Of a DNA stretch of 64,000 bases, positions 44,447 to 54,506 are shown one piece after another. Below the pieces are notes generated by a model. It saw only the letters and a program-made list of their open reading frames with translations, had not been told where the DNA came from and searched no databases. The stretch is from the NCBI GenBank assembly GCA_041538185.1, contig JBGORM010000001.1, positions 62,001-126,000 of the forward strand, read 5' to 3'. The first letter of the stretch is position 1. Each line of letters opens with the position of its first letter. The translations under genes were made by a program, and so were the position numbers. Source of the DNA: Melioribacteraceae bacterium 4301-Me. Its GTDB lineage: Bacteria; Bacteroidota; Ignavibacteria; Ignavibacteriales; Melioribacteraceae.

Positions 44447-47389
44447 ATGAATTTGAAAATAATTAGAAGATCGCTTGGAGCAATTGTCTTTTTTGCTTCA
44501 TTAATTACGTATTATTTAACAGTTCAACCCTCGGTTTCTTTTTGGGATTGTGGAGAATATTTAGCTACTGCATACAGGCTGCAAATTCCTCACCCGCCAG
44601 GTGCACCTTTATTCCTTTTAATAGCAAGATTATTTTCTATGCTGCCAATAGCAGAAAATATAGCTTTTAGAATGAATCTAATATCAGTTATTGCAAGTGC
44701 TGCAGCTGTCTTAATTCTGTATTTAGTAATTATAAAGGTAATTCAAAATTACTATGGCAAAGAATATAAAACTTTTAAAGAGGGAGTAGTTCTGTATGTC
44801 TCAGCTGCTATAGGTTCTTTGGCTTTTGCTTTTGCATATATTACATGGTGGAATGCAGTAGAAACAGAAGTATATGCTACCAATACTTTTGTCTTTGCAG
44901 CAATAGTATATTTAATGTTACTATGGAACGAAAGGGCAGATCAAATCGATAGTGAAAAATTTATATTGCTTATTGCTTATCTGGTAGGCTTATCTACAAG
45001 CTTAAGGTTAATGGGTGCCTTAACTACAATTTCTATCGTTATGCTTATTATGTTCAGAAAGTATGTTGATGATTATAACGAATTAAAAAAGACAATAAAT
45101 TATTTGCTAATTCATTTAGGGATACTGCTCTTATTAGCTTTAATATTATGGGGAAGTCAAACACAAACGACCCCGCCATATCCCGATGATTACAAAGCTT
45201 TTGATACAAAATTTGCAATGTTCATGATTGCTGCATCTGCAGTCTTTATTGGCGTGTTCTGGAAAAAGCTGATACATCATAATTCAATTTATGTGATTTT
45301 ATTTACAGGCAGTGTGCTGCTTACACTAATCTATCCTGGTATAGTACGTTATCTCCCAAATTTGATATCTAATTTGTCGGGCGGAACAAATAACTTTGCT
45401 GCAATAATATGGATTGCAATTTTTCTTGGCTTGTTGTCTTATGGCATTTATTATAGTGTAAAGAATGATAAGAAAACATTAGGATTGTTATTAAAATCCT
45501 TTCTTTTAATTTTCTTGGGATTTATGTCCTACGGCGTAATAATTATACGCTCTAATTTAAATCCACCTATAAATGAAAACGCACCAAGTACTTTTAAAGA
45601 ATTGGTTACTTATCTAAATCGTGAGCAATACGGTGAATGGCCTGTTTTTCAAAGGAGGTATTCAACTGATGAAAATCAAGCTGGAATCTATACCAACTAC
45701 TCAAGCGACTTAGATTTTCTTTGGAATTACCAAATGAATCACATGATGACTCGTTATATACTATGGAACTTTGCAGGTAGAGAATCATGGGATCAAGATT
45801 CTGGTGTGAACGTATGGCCTTTTAATTCTATCGCTTCAATAATTGGTAAATTATTTGGGCTGCGTTTTGCCGGGGAACCTTCTAAATCTTATTTCGGAAT
45901 ACCTTTCCTTATTGGATTAATAGGATTGTACTACCACTTTAAGCGCGATTGGAAGATGGCTTCAGTCTTTTTAGTTTTATTTATAATGATTACTTACATA
46001 ACTGCTTATTACCAAAATCAACAAGAGCCACAGCCACGCGAAAGAATTAAATTTTATGGTACAATGTGTTTTATGTTCGGAATTTGGATTTCAATAGGAT
46101 TGCACAATCTTATTGAATTGTTACAGCAAAAGGTAAAAAATGAATCGATACAGAAATTAGCACCAGTTATTGTGCTTGGTCTCGGCTTTGTTTTCATACC
46201 TTTACGTATGTATACATCTAATTATCATGAACAAGATAGGTCTAAAGATTGGGTGCCGTGGGATTATGCTTACAACTTATTGCAAAGTGTTGCTCCTAAC
46301 GCAGTTCTATTTACTAACGGCGATAATGACACTTTTCCACTTTGGTATTTACAAGAAGTTGAAGGCGTGCGCCAAGATGTAAGAGTAGCATGCCTAAGTT
46401 TGATTAACACTCCTTGGTATATTAAACAACTTAAGTATGAGTCGCCGCATGGCTCTATGAAAGTAGATATGGATATTACTGATAGAGAAATTGATAATAT
46501 TGGTCCGATTAGATGGGAACCACAAACTATCGAAATTCCAGTTACGCCTGAAGATTACAAAAAATTTGGCATTACAGATACTTCTATAACAAATAAAGGT
46601 AAAATAACCTTTACAATGAAGAACACTTTAACTTTTGGTAATATTAAAGCAATTAGAAATCAAGATATTGCAGTTTTGGCAACTGTAAAAGGAACGCGCT
46701 GGAAAAGACCAATTTACTTTGCAACTACTTGCAGTGATGACAGCAGAATTGGTTTGGATGATTATCTTAGGCTTGAAGGAATGGCATACAGGTTAGTACC
46801 ATTTAAGAGTAAATCAAGAGGCGACTTTGTGGATGATACACTTATGTGGAAAAATATGATTGAAGAAAATCCTGGCTACAGTAAAACATATAAACCCGGC
46901 TTTAAATATCGTGGATTAAATGACAGTACAATATACTTTGATGATAACCACACTCGTATGCTTCAGAACTATAGGACTTTATTCCTCAGATTGGCATACA
47001 GCTTTTTAGATAAGAACGAAAAGCAAAAAACTATCCAAGTATTGAATACCATGCAAGAAAAAATGCCTACTAATGTTATTCCAATGGATTATAGGCTTAT
47101 GTTTGATATGTCCAATTTTTATTTAGAAGCAGGCGATACTGTAAAGTATAAAAGTATTGCTCGGAAAGTGGAACAAGAGGCTATTAAAGCAATGGAAAAG
47201 AACCCTCGTAATGTTGCTTCTTTTTACAGTCCATATAGTATTCTGCTGAGAATTTATGATAATCTAAAGGAATATGAAAAAGCAAAGGGCGTTTTACTGA
47301 AGCTTCAGGTGATGTTTCCATCAGATAATAGTATTAAGAATTTAATAATACATTACGATAGTTTAAGTCAGAAACAAAAAAGTAAATGA
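44447..47389 (+). CDS. DUF2723 multi-pass membrane protein (GT117-like)
   Basis: This 980-residue protein starts LTYYLTVQPSVSFWDCGEYLATAYRLQIPHPPGAPLF-like text, the conserved N-terminal signature of DUF2723 (the aspartate and HPPGAPL). About eleven membrane helices fill the first 600 residues, followed by a soluble C-terminal region ending in TPR-like helices. The family is grouped with GT-C glycosyltransferases (O-mannosyltransferase-like) in Bacteroidetes and Ignavibacteria, presumably glycosylating secreted proteins. It stands alone and ends at a strong hairpin. Confidence 0.88.
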   Translation: MNLKIIRRSLGAIVFFASLITYYLTVQPSVSFWDCGEYLATAYRLQIPHPPGAPLFLLIARLFSMLPIAENIAFRMNLISVIASAAAVLILYLVIIKVIQNYYGKEYKTFKEGVVLYVSAAIGSLAFAFAYITWWNAVETEVYATNTFVFAAIVYLMLLWNERADQIDSEKFILLIAYLVGLSTSLRLMGALTTISIVMLIMFRKYVDDYNELKKTINYLLIHLGILLLLALILWGSQTQTTPPYPDDYKAFDTKFAMFMIAASAVFIGVFWKKLIHHNSIYVILFTGSVLLTLIYPGIVRYLPNLISNLSGGTNNFAAIIWIAIFLGLLSYGIYYSVKNDKKTLGLLLKSFLLIFLGFMSYGVIIIRSNLNPPINENAPSTFKELVTYLNREQYGEWPVFQRRYSTDENQAGIYTNYSSDLDFLWNYQMNHMMTRYILWNFAGRESWDQDSGVNVWPFNSIASIIGKLFGLRFAGEPSKSYFGIPFLIGLIGLYYHFKRDWKMASVFLVLFIMITYITAYYQNQQEPQPRERIKFYGTMCFMFGIWISIGLHNLIELLQQKVKNESIQKLAPVIVLGLGFVFIPLRMYTSNYHEQDRSKDWVPWDYAYNLLQSVAPNAVLFTNGDNDTFPLWYLQEVEGVRQDVRVACLSLINTPWYIKQLKYESPHGSMKVDMDITDREIDNIGPIRWEPQTIEIPVTPEDYKKFGITDTSITNKGKITFTMKNTLTFGNIKAIRNQDIAVLATVKGTRWKRPIYFATTCSDDSRIGLDDYLRLEGMAYRLVPFKSKSRGDFVDDTLMWKNMIEENPGYSKTYKPGFKYRGLNDSTIYFDDNHTRMLQNYRTLFLRLAYSFLDKNEKQKTIQVLNTMQEKMPTNVIPMDYRLMFDMSNFYLEAGDTVKYKSIARKVEQEAIKAMEKNPRNVASFYSPYSILLRIYDNLKEYEKAKGVLLKLQVMFPSDNSIKNLIIHYDSLSQKQKSK

Positions 47390-47395
47390 GATAAG

Positions 47396-47441
47396 TGGGC
47401 TATCAAGAATAAATTGGTATAACACTTTGATAGCCCATTTT
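47396..47441 (+). terminator. Hairpin terminator after the DUF2723 gene
   Basis: TGGGCTATCAA (47396-47406) and TTGATAGCCCA (47427-47437) pair perfectly over 11 bp, with a 20-base loop and TTTT after the stem. It lies 7 bp after the stop codon. Confidence 0.75.
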
Positions 47442-47480
47442 AGCGAATAAAGACGCGCTAAAATTTTAGTTGAACAAATT

Positions 47481-49283
47481 TCATTTCGCCTGCAGTTCAA
47501 GTTTTAGCTTTATTTCTTTTCCATCTCTAATTATTATTACGTCTACAGAGTCACCTGGATTATATTTTTCAATTGCGTACATAAAATCATAAATATTGTT
47601 TACTTCTTTATTCCCAAACTTTATTATAATATCGCCACCTTTCATTCCAGCTTTTTGTGCTGCTCCACCCTCAGTTACACCTGATATTTTATATCCATTG
47701 CCATTATAACCAAATTCTGGTATTGTACCCACAGAAACTTTAGTATTCCCTGTGCCTCTCATTTTAGGTTCTTCTACTTTTACAAAATCAGGTCGGTTGC
47801 TTACAGTATCTATTGAGTAGGCTATATCATAAACGTAGTTAACTACGTTCGCTTCACCATTTAAGTTTATTTTTTCCGGGTCGTCCGTAGGTTTATGATA
47901 ATCGGAGTGCATGCCAGTAAAAAAGAATAATACAGGTATATTTTTGTTTGTAAATGCTTGATGGTCGCTGCCGCCAGTACCAGCTTCACTGAATTTTAAC
48001 TCAAAATTATATTTATTGTATTTGTTTAATAAATTTTTCCAATTAGTCGAAGTGCCTGTACCAATTATAGTCAATTCATTTTTTTCATTTAGCCTGCCAA
48101 TCATATCCATATTTAGCATTGCTGCAATTTTATCAGTTGAAAAGGGAGGATTATTTACAAAATATGTAGAACCAAGAATTCCCAATTCTTCGCCAGAAAA
48201 AGCAATAAAAATAAGGCTTCGTTTTAGTTGATCTTTTAGTGAAGAAAACTTTTCAGCTAATTCCAAAACGCCGCATGTGCCCGAAGCATTATCATCAGCG
48301 CCATTATGAATTTGGGGTTTATCGCCTTTATACATCGATGCATATTTCATTTGGTCTATGCCCAAGTGGTCGTAGTGTGCTCCAATAACTATATATTCTT
48401 TTTTTAGTTTTGGGTCATTCCCTTCAAGAAAACCAGCAACGTTTCTTCCATAATTTTGAATTTCACGAACTTCTGTTTTAATAATTGCGTTGAATTTTTT
48501 ATCAATGTAAAAAGAAGCAGGTTTTTTCTCCTTATCAATTTTTGTTTGCAGTTCAGAAAGGTCAACTCCATTTTTTTTAAATAGTTCATCAATAATATTT
48601 CTCTTTACATTTAATACGGCAAAGTCTTTCATACCAGGCGCGCCATCGTATCGAAGTTGCATCAATTCGTCTTTGTCGTCTTTTGGGAAAAATCCATTTA
48701 CGAAAATGATTCCTGCAGCGCCTTTATCTTTTGCATTGGCTGCTTTTTTTCGAAAAGATGAGTATGAATCAAATTGACTGGTTGAACTATCGTGTTCTGG
48801 GTTATAGCGCATCACAATTACAACTTTGCCTTTCACATCAATTCCATCGTAATCATCATAATTTAGCTTGGGTGCAGATATTCCGTAGCCTGCAAAGACT
48901 AATTCTGCAGTTAATTCTGCTTTGCCAGAAAAGGGTGCTGTAATGTAATTTTCGTGTAATTTTAGTGATTTATAACCTGTAATTGAGAAGGTATTATTTT
49001 TTGTTAATGTTAATTTTTCAATAAAAGGAAATTCTTGAAAGTAGCTATTGTTGAAAAGGGGTTTTAAACCGTATGACTCAAATTGTTTTTTTATGTAGTT
49101 CCCTACAATTTTTATTTCTTTAGAGCCAGTAAATCTTCCTTTAAACTCATCAGAAGCAATGTAAAAAATATGAGCTTTAATATCTTTTGGTGTAATTTGG
49201 GGGTTGTACCAATTTTTTTGAGCTATTGCAGACGAAGTAGTATAAATTAACAAGAAAGCAATGAACAGCTTTTTCATGTTCAC
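47481..49283 (-). CDS. Secreted M28-family aminopeptidase with C-terminal PDZ domain
   Basis: This 600-residue zinc peptidase has a signal peptide (LFIAFLLIYTTSSAIA). A PA-type inserted domain lies at about 100-250 and the M28 catalytic domain at about 290-500. Metal ligands are in IGAHYDHLG, NGADDNASGTCGVLELA, FSGEELGILGS, NMDMIGR and MHSDYHKPTDDPEKIN. A PDZ domain (GGAAQKAGMKGGDIIIKFGN) ends the protein. It should trim extracytoplasmic peptides. It is on the opposite strand to the DUF2723 gene, tail to tail. Confidence 0.92.
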   Translation of the reverse strand: MNMKKLFIAFLLIYTTSSAIAQKNWYNPQITPKDIKAHIFYIASDEFKGRFTGSKEIKIVGNYIKKQFESYGLKPLFNNSYFQEFPFIEKLTLTKNNTFSITGYKSLKLHENYITAPFSGKAELTAELVFAGYGISAPKLNYDDYDGIDVKGKVVIVMRYNPEHDSSTSQFDSYSSFRKKAANAKDKGAAGIIFVNGFFPKDDKDELMQLRYDGAPGMKDFAVLNVKRNIIDELFKKNGVDLSELQTKIDKEKKPASFYIDKKFNAIIKTEVREIQNYGRNVAGFLEGNDPKLKKEYIVIGAHYDHLGIDQMKYASMYKGDKPQIHNGADDNASGTCGVLELAEKFSSLKDQLKRSLIFIAFSGEELGILGSTYFVNNPPFSTDKIAAMLNMDMIGRLNEKNELTIIGTGTSTNWKNLLNKYNKYNFELKFSEAGTGGSDHQAFTNKNIPVLFFFTGMHSDYHKPTDDPEKINLNGEANVVNYVYDIAYSIDTVSNRPDFVKVEEPKMRGTGNTKVSVGTIPEFGYNGNGYKISGVTEGGAAQKAGMKGGDIIIKFGNKEVNNIYDFMYAIEKYNPGDSVDVIIIRDGKEIKLKLELQAK

Positions 49284-49318
49284 CTCAATGAATTTATTAT
49301 ATAAAAAGAAAAATAGTT

Positions 49319-50050
49319 TTATTCAGGTAAATGTACTAAGAAATATTTTTTAGCCAACTTGCCAATTTGCATTGCTTGACTAATTGTCATGTGTAGGTCG
49401 GATGACTCTTCGGTTTCAGCTCCAGCCTCAATTATTGCTAAATCAGAGTTTTTAGCATTTTGTAACAAGTTATCACAATAAGCTGTATCTCCGCCGTAGC
49501 AAATTGACTTGTTGTTGTAAAAAAATTTATAGCCTAAGGATGGGACGGCAATTGAAGATGAACCATCATCTGTAGGTTCACGGTGATTTACTTTAAAAGG
49601 TTTTATTCTTATAGATTTTCTTACAAAGGGTTTCTGGTTATCAATTTTAATCAAAGAAATCTTATATGATAATTCTTTGGAGTAAACATCAGTAAAAGCC
49701 TTGTATATACTTTCAATTTCAATGCAACCTTTTGGATAATAAATTTTAAGTGGTTCTTTTCTTCTAAGGACTGAAAGGTAAGTAAGCAGCGACCAAATTC
49801 CTCCAATATGGTCGTGATGTCCATGACTAATAAAAATATCCGAGATTTTCATAATGGTTTTGGTGCCCACATCTTTATTCAAATCTCGTAAAATGCCATC
49901 GCCCGGGTCAATAACGAAGGTGGAATTTTTTGTGGTCAGTAGAATTCCTGTGGCAACATTAGGAGTTGAGCTGTAAATTTTAATGAAAAAGTCGTCTTTT
50001 TGCCAAACTAATGGATACTGGTTTTTATAGTAGTATTTATTTTTTCTCAT
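49319..50050 (-). CDS. Metallo-beta-lactamase-fold hydrolase (RNase Z-like)
   Basis: This 243-residue protein has the MBL metal motif FISHGHHDHIGG, a later histidine in FKVNHREPTDDGSSSIA and a GGDTAYCDNLL stretch, as in RNase Z/ElaC-like and related hydrolases. The start at 50050 lies 4 bp after the feoB stop; a longer start would run into feoB. It follows fur-feoA-feoB on the same strand. Its substrate is unknown, and a tRNA 3'-processing role is only one possibility, as there is no clear RNase Z exosite arm. Confidence 0.8.
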   Translation of the reverse strand: MRKNKYYYKNQYPLVWQKDDFFIKIYSSTPNVATGILLTTKNSTFVIDPGDGILRDLNKDVGTKTIMKISDIFISHGHHDHIGGIWSLLTYLSVLRRKEPLKIYYPKGCIEIESIYKAFTDVYSKELSYKISLIKIDNQKPFVRKSIRIKPFKVNHREPTDDGSSSIAVPSLGYKFFYNNKSICYGGDTAYCDNLLQNAKNSDLAIIEAGAETEESSDLHMTISQAMQIGKLAKKYFLVHLPE

Positions 50051-50054
50051 AAAA

Positions 50055-52094
50055 TCAGATAAGAATTTGTGCGACAATACCACCGATTAAAAAAGCAGTA
50101 ACCCAAGTACCGAACCAAATACTTAAACCTTCTTTCCAACCTCTTTCTTTAAGCATAACAACAAAAGAAGCAATGCATGGTACGAACAATGTAATAGTTA
50201 TTATAGCAACGGTAATTTGGTTGACTGTCAATTTCATATCGAACAAACCTGCAGCACCAAAATCTCTTCTTACTATGCCCATAACAAAAGCAGTTGCAGC
50301 TTCTCGAGGGAGCTTTAGCCATGAAGTAGTTATTGGTGCTAAAATATTTTGCCAGACCGTAAGTAAACCTGTTATTTGCATTATTCCAACACCTAAAGCT
50401 CCTACAAAAAACCAAAAACCTGCTTCTTTCATAAAACCAACACTTCGGTAATATGTTTTTTTAAGAATATTTTTAAGTCTTGGTAATTGCATAACTGGTA
50501 AATCAATTAACAAAGGGGAACTTTCGCCTGGTAACATCTTATTTAAAATTGTAGACAGAATAATTAAAACACCAAAAATAACTGATATGTAGATTAACAA
50601 TGGCTCTATCCCGGCTCCGCTTAACAGCACAGTTATTACAGCAAGTTGTGCTGAACATGGGATTACAAATTGCAATATTGCAGTTACAATAGTTTTTTCT
50701 CTGTTAGTACCTAAAATTCTTGTTGTTATATTAGCCATAGTTACACAGCCAAAACCAAGCATTATTGGGATTACTGCCTTCCCATTTAAGCCTAATTTGT
50801 TAAAGGTACGGTCCAACATAGTAGCTAAACGCGGTAAATAGCCACTATCTTCTAAGAATGCCATTACTAAATAAAAACCAATTACTAAAGGAAGTAATAG
50901 GAAAATTAGATAAGTAGTTGTCATTGTAATTACACCGAACTCACCAAAAAATAATTTGACAAGAGGATTAATAAAATGAAATGTTGTAACAGCACCGGGC
51001 TTTTTAGATAAGTTCTCAAATTCTTTTTTAAGAGCCGGCTGATTGTTCATTCCGTTTGGGAAATTAAAATCTTTTTGAGTGATAATATTTTGTTTTTCAT
51101 CTGTAAGTTGTACATTAATTTTTACTGGAGTAAAATTAGAAATGAATGATTTTGTATAGTACTCGAATATACCCTTGCCTAAAGTATTTTCAGTATAATT
51201 AGTTATTCTTTGTGATACTAAATCTCCAATAAAGAAATATACCAAGACCAGCATAATAATTAAGATTGGTATCCCTGTAAATGGATTGAGCGAGAGTCTT
51301 CCAAGTTTGTTAAAAAACTCGCCTTTCTTAGTGTCTTCATATTCAATTTGGTCAACGATTTCATTTACTTTGTTTCTTCTATTAATATAAAGTCTTTCTC
51401 TTTGTTCTGGGGTTCCAAATGGCAGGTTATTTATTTTAGCAATTTCTTGGTCACCTTCCATTATTAACAAAGCTTCAGCTTGAGAGTTCGTTCTTTTAAT
51501 AACCTCGTCGAGCAGAAGGTTTAATTCTAATTGCTGTTTGCCGACCCGTGCATTTTCTATGGCAAAATCTAACTTTTCAAAACCATAATTATTAATCGCA
51601 GCAGTTTCAATTACCTCAACACCAAGAAGTTCACTTAACTTAGAACTATCGATTTTTATTTTTCTTTTTTTTACTTCATCTGTAAAATTTAACAGCACCG
51701 AAATTTTTTTGCCCATTTCAATTAACTGCAAAGTAAGAAATAAATCTCTTTCTAAATGAAGTGAGTTGACAACGTTTAAAATTTTATCTGCTGAGATAAT
51801 TATATCTCTTGCTACTTTTTCTTCATCATTAAAAGAACCCACTCCATAAATACCTGGTGTATCATAGATTTCTTTACCTTTGTAATAACTTTTGGTAATT
51901 GCAACTGTAGTGCCGGGGAAATTCGATACATCGACATATATGCCGCTTAGATAATTAAAGAAGCAAGATTTCCCAACGTTAGGATTACCGACCAAAACGA
52001 TTTTTTCAGTTTTAGACAATGGAGAAATGGCGTTCTTATCATCAAGTTCTTTGACCCTTGAATGCTTATTGAGAATTATGTTATCTGTTTTCAT
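50055..52094 (-). CDS. feoB: Ferrous iron transporter FeoB
   Basis: This 679-residue inner-membrane Fe(II) importer has an N-terminal G domain: G1 VGNPNVGKSCFFN, G3 DTPGIYG and LLNFTDE in the G4 place. It continues with a helical GDI-like section (about 190-260). The membrane part has the two Gate motifs, including PIMLGFGCVTMANITTRILG and FVPCIASFVVML. The length is close to normal. It follows feoA by 3 bp and, upstream, fur, so iron-dependent control is expected. Confidence 0.95.
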   Translation of the reverse strand: MKTDNIILNKHSRVKELDDKNAISPLSKTEKIVLVGNPNVGKSCFFNYLSGIYVDVSNFPGTTVAITKSYYKGKEIYDTPGIYGVGSFNDEEKVARDIIISADKILNVVNSLHLERDLFLTLQLIEMGKKISVLLNFTDEVKKRKIKIDSSKLSELLGVEVIETAAINNYGFEKLDFAIENARVGKQQLELNLLLDEVIKRTNSQAEALLIMEGDQEIAKINNLPFGTPEQRERLYINRRNKVNEIVDQIEYEDTKKGEFFNKLGRLSLNPFTGIPILIIMLVLVYFFIGDLVSQRITNYTENTLGKGIFEYYTKSFISNFTPVKINVQLTDEKQNIITQKDFNFPNGMNNQPALKKEFENLSKKPGAVTTFHFINPLVKLFFGEFGVITMTTTYLIFLLLPLVIGFYLVMAFLEDSGYLPRLATMLDRTFNKLGLNGKAVIPIMLGFGCVTMANITTRILGTNREKTIVTAILQFVIPCSAQLAVITVLLSGAGIEPLLIYISVIFGVLIILSTILNKMLPGESSPLLIDLPVMQLPRLKNILKKTYYRSVGFMKEAGFWFFVGALGVGIMQITGLLTVWQNILAPITTSWLKLPREAATAFVMGIVRRDFGAAGLFDMKLTVNQITVAIITITLFVPCIASFVVMLKERGWKEGLSIWFGTWVTAFLIGGIVAQILI

Positions 52095-52097
52095 TAT

Positions 52098-52328
52098 CTA
52101 TTTGAGTGATATTTTAATTTTTTTTGCTAACTCTAAGCCTATTGCAATTTCCTGTCTATTTTTTTGAATAATAACTGTACCGCCAGGCAACCTTTCAATG
52201 CATTTTACAACGTCACCTTCAGCTATGCCTAAACGAATTAGTTGTGCTTTCATCTCTCCATCAGGCAGTGAAATCACAATAAAAAAGGAACCTTTTTTTA
52301 CTTTATCTAATGTGTTCTTTTGTATCAA
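52098..52328 (-). CDS. feoA: FeoA SH3-like protein
   Basis: This protein of about 76 residues has the FeoA pattern LIRLGIAEGDVVKCIERLPGGTVIIQ and ends in ELAKKIKISLK. It assists FeoB. The start is uncertain: the TTG at 52328 gives a usual FeoA length and lies inside the fur end (fur ends at 52303), so translation would be coupled. A longer frame up to 52397 overlaps fur much more. Confidence 0.8.
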   Translation of the reverse strand: MIQKNTLDKVKKGSFFIVISLPDGEMKAQLIRLGIAEGDVVKCIERLPGGTVIIQKNRQEIAIGLELAKKIKISLK

Positions 52329-52773
52329 GTTTATTTTTGCATGTTTCTGATTTAAGGCATTTACCAAAAATATTAAATGAATAACCCGAGACCTCAAATC
52401 CCAAGCTTTTAGATATTTCCTCTACAATTTTTTCTATCTTAGGGTTAGTAAATTCTTTTATTGCACCACAGTTAATGCAAATTAAGTGGTCGTGATTTTT
52501 CCTTCCGTAGTTTGATTCGTATCGACTTTTATGCTCACCAAAATTTCTTTTTGAAAGGAGGTCACATTGAGCTAACAACTCAAGAGTGTTGTATACTGTT
52601 GCTCTTGAGATGTTCGAGTTCTCGCTTTTCATTTTCACATATAATTCATCAGCACCAAAATGACCTTCGTATTGAAGGGCATAATCCATTACTTCAAACC
52701 GTTCTGGGGTTATTCGATGTTTTTCCCTTTTAAGAAATTTTTCAAATTCTTCTTTAGCTTTTTGATTTTTCAC
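52303..52773 (-). CDS. fur: Fur-family metal-dependent regulator
   Basis: This 156-residue protein has a winged helix with HRITPERFEVMDYAL and SRATVYNTLELL, and the regulatory histidine-rich stretch NHDHLICINCGAIKEF with the structural CxxC. A second cysteine pair (KCLKSETC) is at the C-terminus. Fur types repress iron-uptake genes when iron is plentiful. It starts the transcript fur-feoA-feoB-MBL and overlaps feoA, so it would self-regulate. PerR or Zur cannot be fully excluded. Confidence 0.88.
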   Translation of the reverse strand: MKNQKAKEEFEKFLKREKHRITPERFEVMDYALQYEGHFGADELYVKMKSENSNISRATVYNTLELLAQCDLLSKRNFGEHKSRYESNYGRKNHDHLICINCGAIKEFTNPKIEKIVEEISKSLGFEVSGYSFNIFGKCLKSETCKNKLDTKEHIR

Positions 52774-52958
52774 AGCTTTTTTAAAAAAAATTATTTAGAT
52801 TTAGTCTTCATAAAGATAAAAACATTACAAAAAAAAAGCAAAAAAAATCTGTATATCCTTTTTGTTAAATAAGTGTCAAAAAATATGCTCTTTGATTTCT
52901 TTTTTGTTTTTACAAAATAGTTTATCTTTTCATTAAAATTTTATCAATTGTAAGTTTT

Positions 52959-52986
52959 TTGAAAATGGTACTGTCTGCTATAAAAT
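52959..52986 (+). promoter_or_regulatory. Candidate promoter of the peroxiredoxin gene
   Basis: TTGAAA, a 16-bp spacer and TAAAAT lie about 58 bp before the ATG. The match is moderate. Confidence 0.4.
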
Positions 52987-53043
52987 TTAGCTATGCTAAC
53001 GCTAAAAATCATAAACATTAAACCCAAAAAGAAAGGAGTAGTT

Positions 53044-53526
53044 ATGCATCTTAAAGTTGGAGATGTAGCACCAGATTTCACTTTGGTGAATACTAATTTA
53101 GAACCAGTTTCATTAAGTCAATTTAAACACAAAAATAATGTCGTTCTTTTATTTTTCCCCGCTGTCGGTACGTCCGTATGTGAGAAAGAATTATGTACTA
53201 CAAGAGATAGTATGAAAGATTATGAAAATCTTGATGCTCAAGTGCTTGCAATTAGTGTTGATAGTCCATTCGCTCAAAAATTATGGGCTAATATTCATAA
53301 GTTTAATTTTACTCTTTTGAGCGACTTCAATAAAGAAGTCTCACAACTATACGGTGCGTTTTATGATGTTTGGCTGCCTGATAAAGCTGGATTAAAGGGT
53401 GTGGCAAAGCGCTCAGCATTTGTAATTGATAAAAATGGAGTAATACAATATGTAGAAGTGCTTGAAAATGCCAGCAATGAACCAAATTATAACGCTATTC
53501 AAGAAGTGCTAAAAAGGTTAAAGTAA
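53044..53526 (+). CDS. Peroxiredoxin (AhpE/Prx5-like)
   Basis: This 160-residue thiol peroxidase has VAPDFTLVNTN and the active-site motif FPAVGTSVCEKELCTTRD, with peroxidatic Cys46 and possible resolving Cys51. GTSVC replaces the usual TPVC/TGVC but keeps the T-x-x-C. The ATG at 53044 has GAAAGGAG before it; a 17-residue longer start upstream (52993) lacks one. Its position beside fur/feo and the second peroxiredoxin suggests an oxidative-stress role. Confidence 0.85.
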   Translation: MHLKVGDVAPDFTLVNTNLEPVSLSQFKHKNNVVLLFFPAVGTSVCEKELCTTRDSMKDYENLDAQVLAISVDSPFAQKLWANIHKFNFTLLSDFNKEVSQLYGAFYDVWLPDKAGLKGVAKRSAFVIDKNGVIQYVEVLENASNEPNYNAIQEVLKRLK

Positions 53527-53627
53527 GGATTTGACTTCCTTACAATTTATTGTTATGACTTAACCTTAATGTAAAATTGATTTTACTTTTGAATAGCTAA
53601 ATCGCACAATATTTAACTTGGAGAAGT

Positions 53628-54089
53628 ATGTTAGCCATAGGTAAAAAAGCACCACAATTTACTCTATTCGACTCAGATGGTAATAAAGTATCGCTTAAAG
53701 ACTTTTTAGGTAGGTATGTGGTTCTTTATTTTTATCCTAAAGATATGACCCCTGGATGCACTAAAGAAGCATGTGATTTTAGAGATTCATTCAGTGCTTT
53801 TGATGAACTTGATGCTGTAGTTGTTGGTGTTAGTCCAGATTCAATAGAATCCCATAAGAAATTTAAAGAAAAATATAATTTACCATTTATACTTTTAAGT
53901 GATGAATCAAAAAAAGTTCTGATAAAGTACGGCGTGTGGAAAGAAAAAAAATTGTACGGCAGAAAATATATGGGTGTTGAAAGAACAACCGTTTTAATTG
54001 ATGAAAAAGGAATTGTTCGCAAAATATTTAATAACGTGAAAGTAGAAGGACATATAGCCGAACTAATTCGAACACTAAATCAATCATAG
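53628..54089 (+). CDS. bcp: Thioredoxin-dependent peroxiredoxin BCP
   Basis: This 153-residue protein has the bacterioferritin-comigratory-protein motifs APQFTLFDSDG and YFYPKDMTPGCTKEACDFRD with peroxidatic Cys44 and resolving Cys49. It reduces hydroperoxides. It is the second peroxiredoxin within 0.6 kb. The pterin operon starts 4 bp after it, so the two may share a transcript. Confidence 0.93.
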   Translation: MLAIGKKAPQFTLFDSDGNKVSLKDFLGRYVVLYFYPKDMTPGCTKEACDFRDSFSAFDELDAVVVGVSPDSIESHKKFKEKYNLPFILLSDESKKVLIKYGVWKEKKLYGRKYMGVERTTVLIDEKGIVRKIFNNVKVEGHIAELIRTLNQS

Positions 54090-54093
54090 TGAT

Positions 54094-54504
54094 ATGAACA
54101 TTTACATAACTCGCAGAGAGACATTTAGTGCATCTCACAGATTATACAACGAAAATTTTACCGATGAAGAGAACGAAAGGGTTTTTGGTAAATGCAGTAA
54201 TCCTAATGGTCATGGTCATAATTATATTTTAGAGGTTGTTGTAAAAGGCGAGCCTAATAAAAATACTGGTTATGTGATTGACCTGAAAATCTTAAAATCT
54301 ATTATAAGAGAAAATGTTATTAAAAAAGTAGATCATAAAAATCTTAATATTGACGTAGATTTCTTAAAAGGTATTATACCTACAGCGGAAAATATAGCAA
54401 TAGGGATTTGGAATGAACTAAAAGACAAAATCCCCGATGCAAAACTGTATGCGGTTAAATTATATGAAACAGAAAATAATTACGTAGAATACAAAGGAGA
54501 ATAA
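54094..54504 (+). CDS. 6-pyruvoyl-tetrahydropterin synthase-like protein
   Basis: This 136-residue T-fold enzyme converts dihydroneopterin triphosphate. The zinc histidines are in FSASHRL and HGHNY. The catalytic cysteine stands in [13 protein letters not shown], giving CX5HGH as in eukaryotic PTPS, not the CX3HGH of QueD. With folE next and two SDR genes after it, a tetrahydrobiopterin-type pathway is more likely than queuosine synthesis. It starts 4 bp after bcp, and folE follows after 2 bp. Confidence 0.85.
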   Translation: MNIYITRRETFSASHRLYNENFTDEENERVFGKCSNPNGHGHNYILEVVVKGEPNKNTGYVIDLKILKSIIRENVIKKVDHKNLNIDVDFLKGIIPTAENIAIGIWNELKDKIPDAKLYAVKLYETENNYVEYKGE

Positions 54505-54506
54505 AA

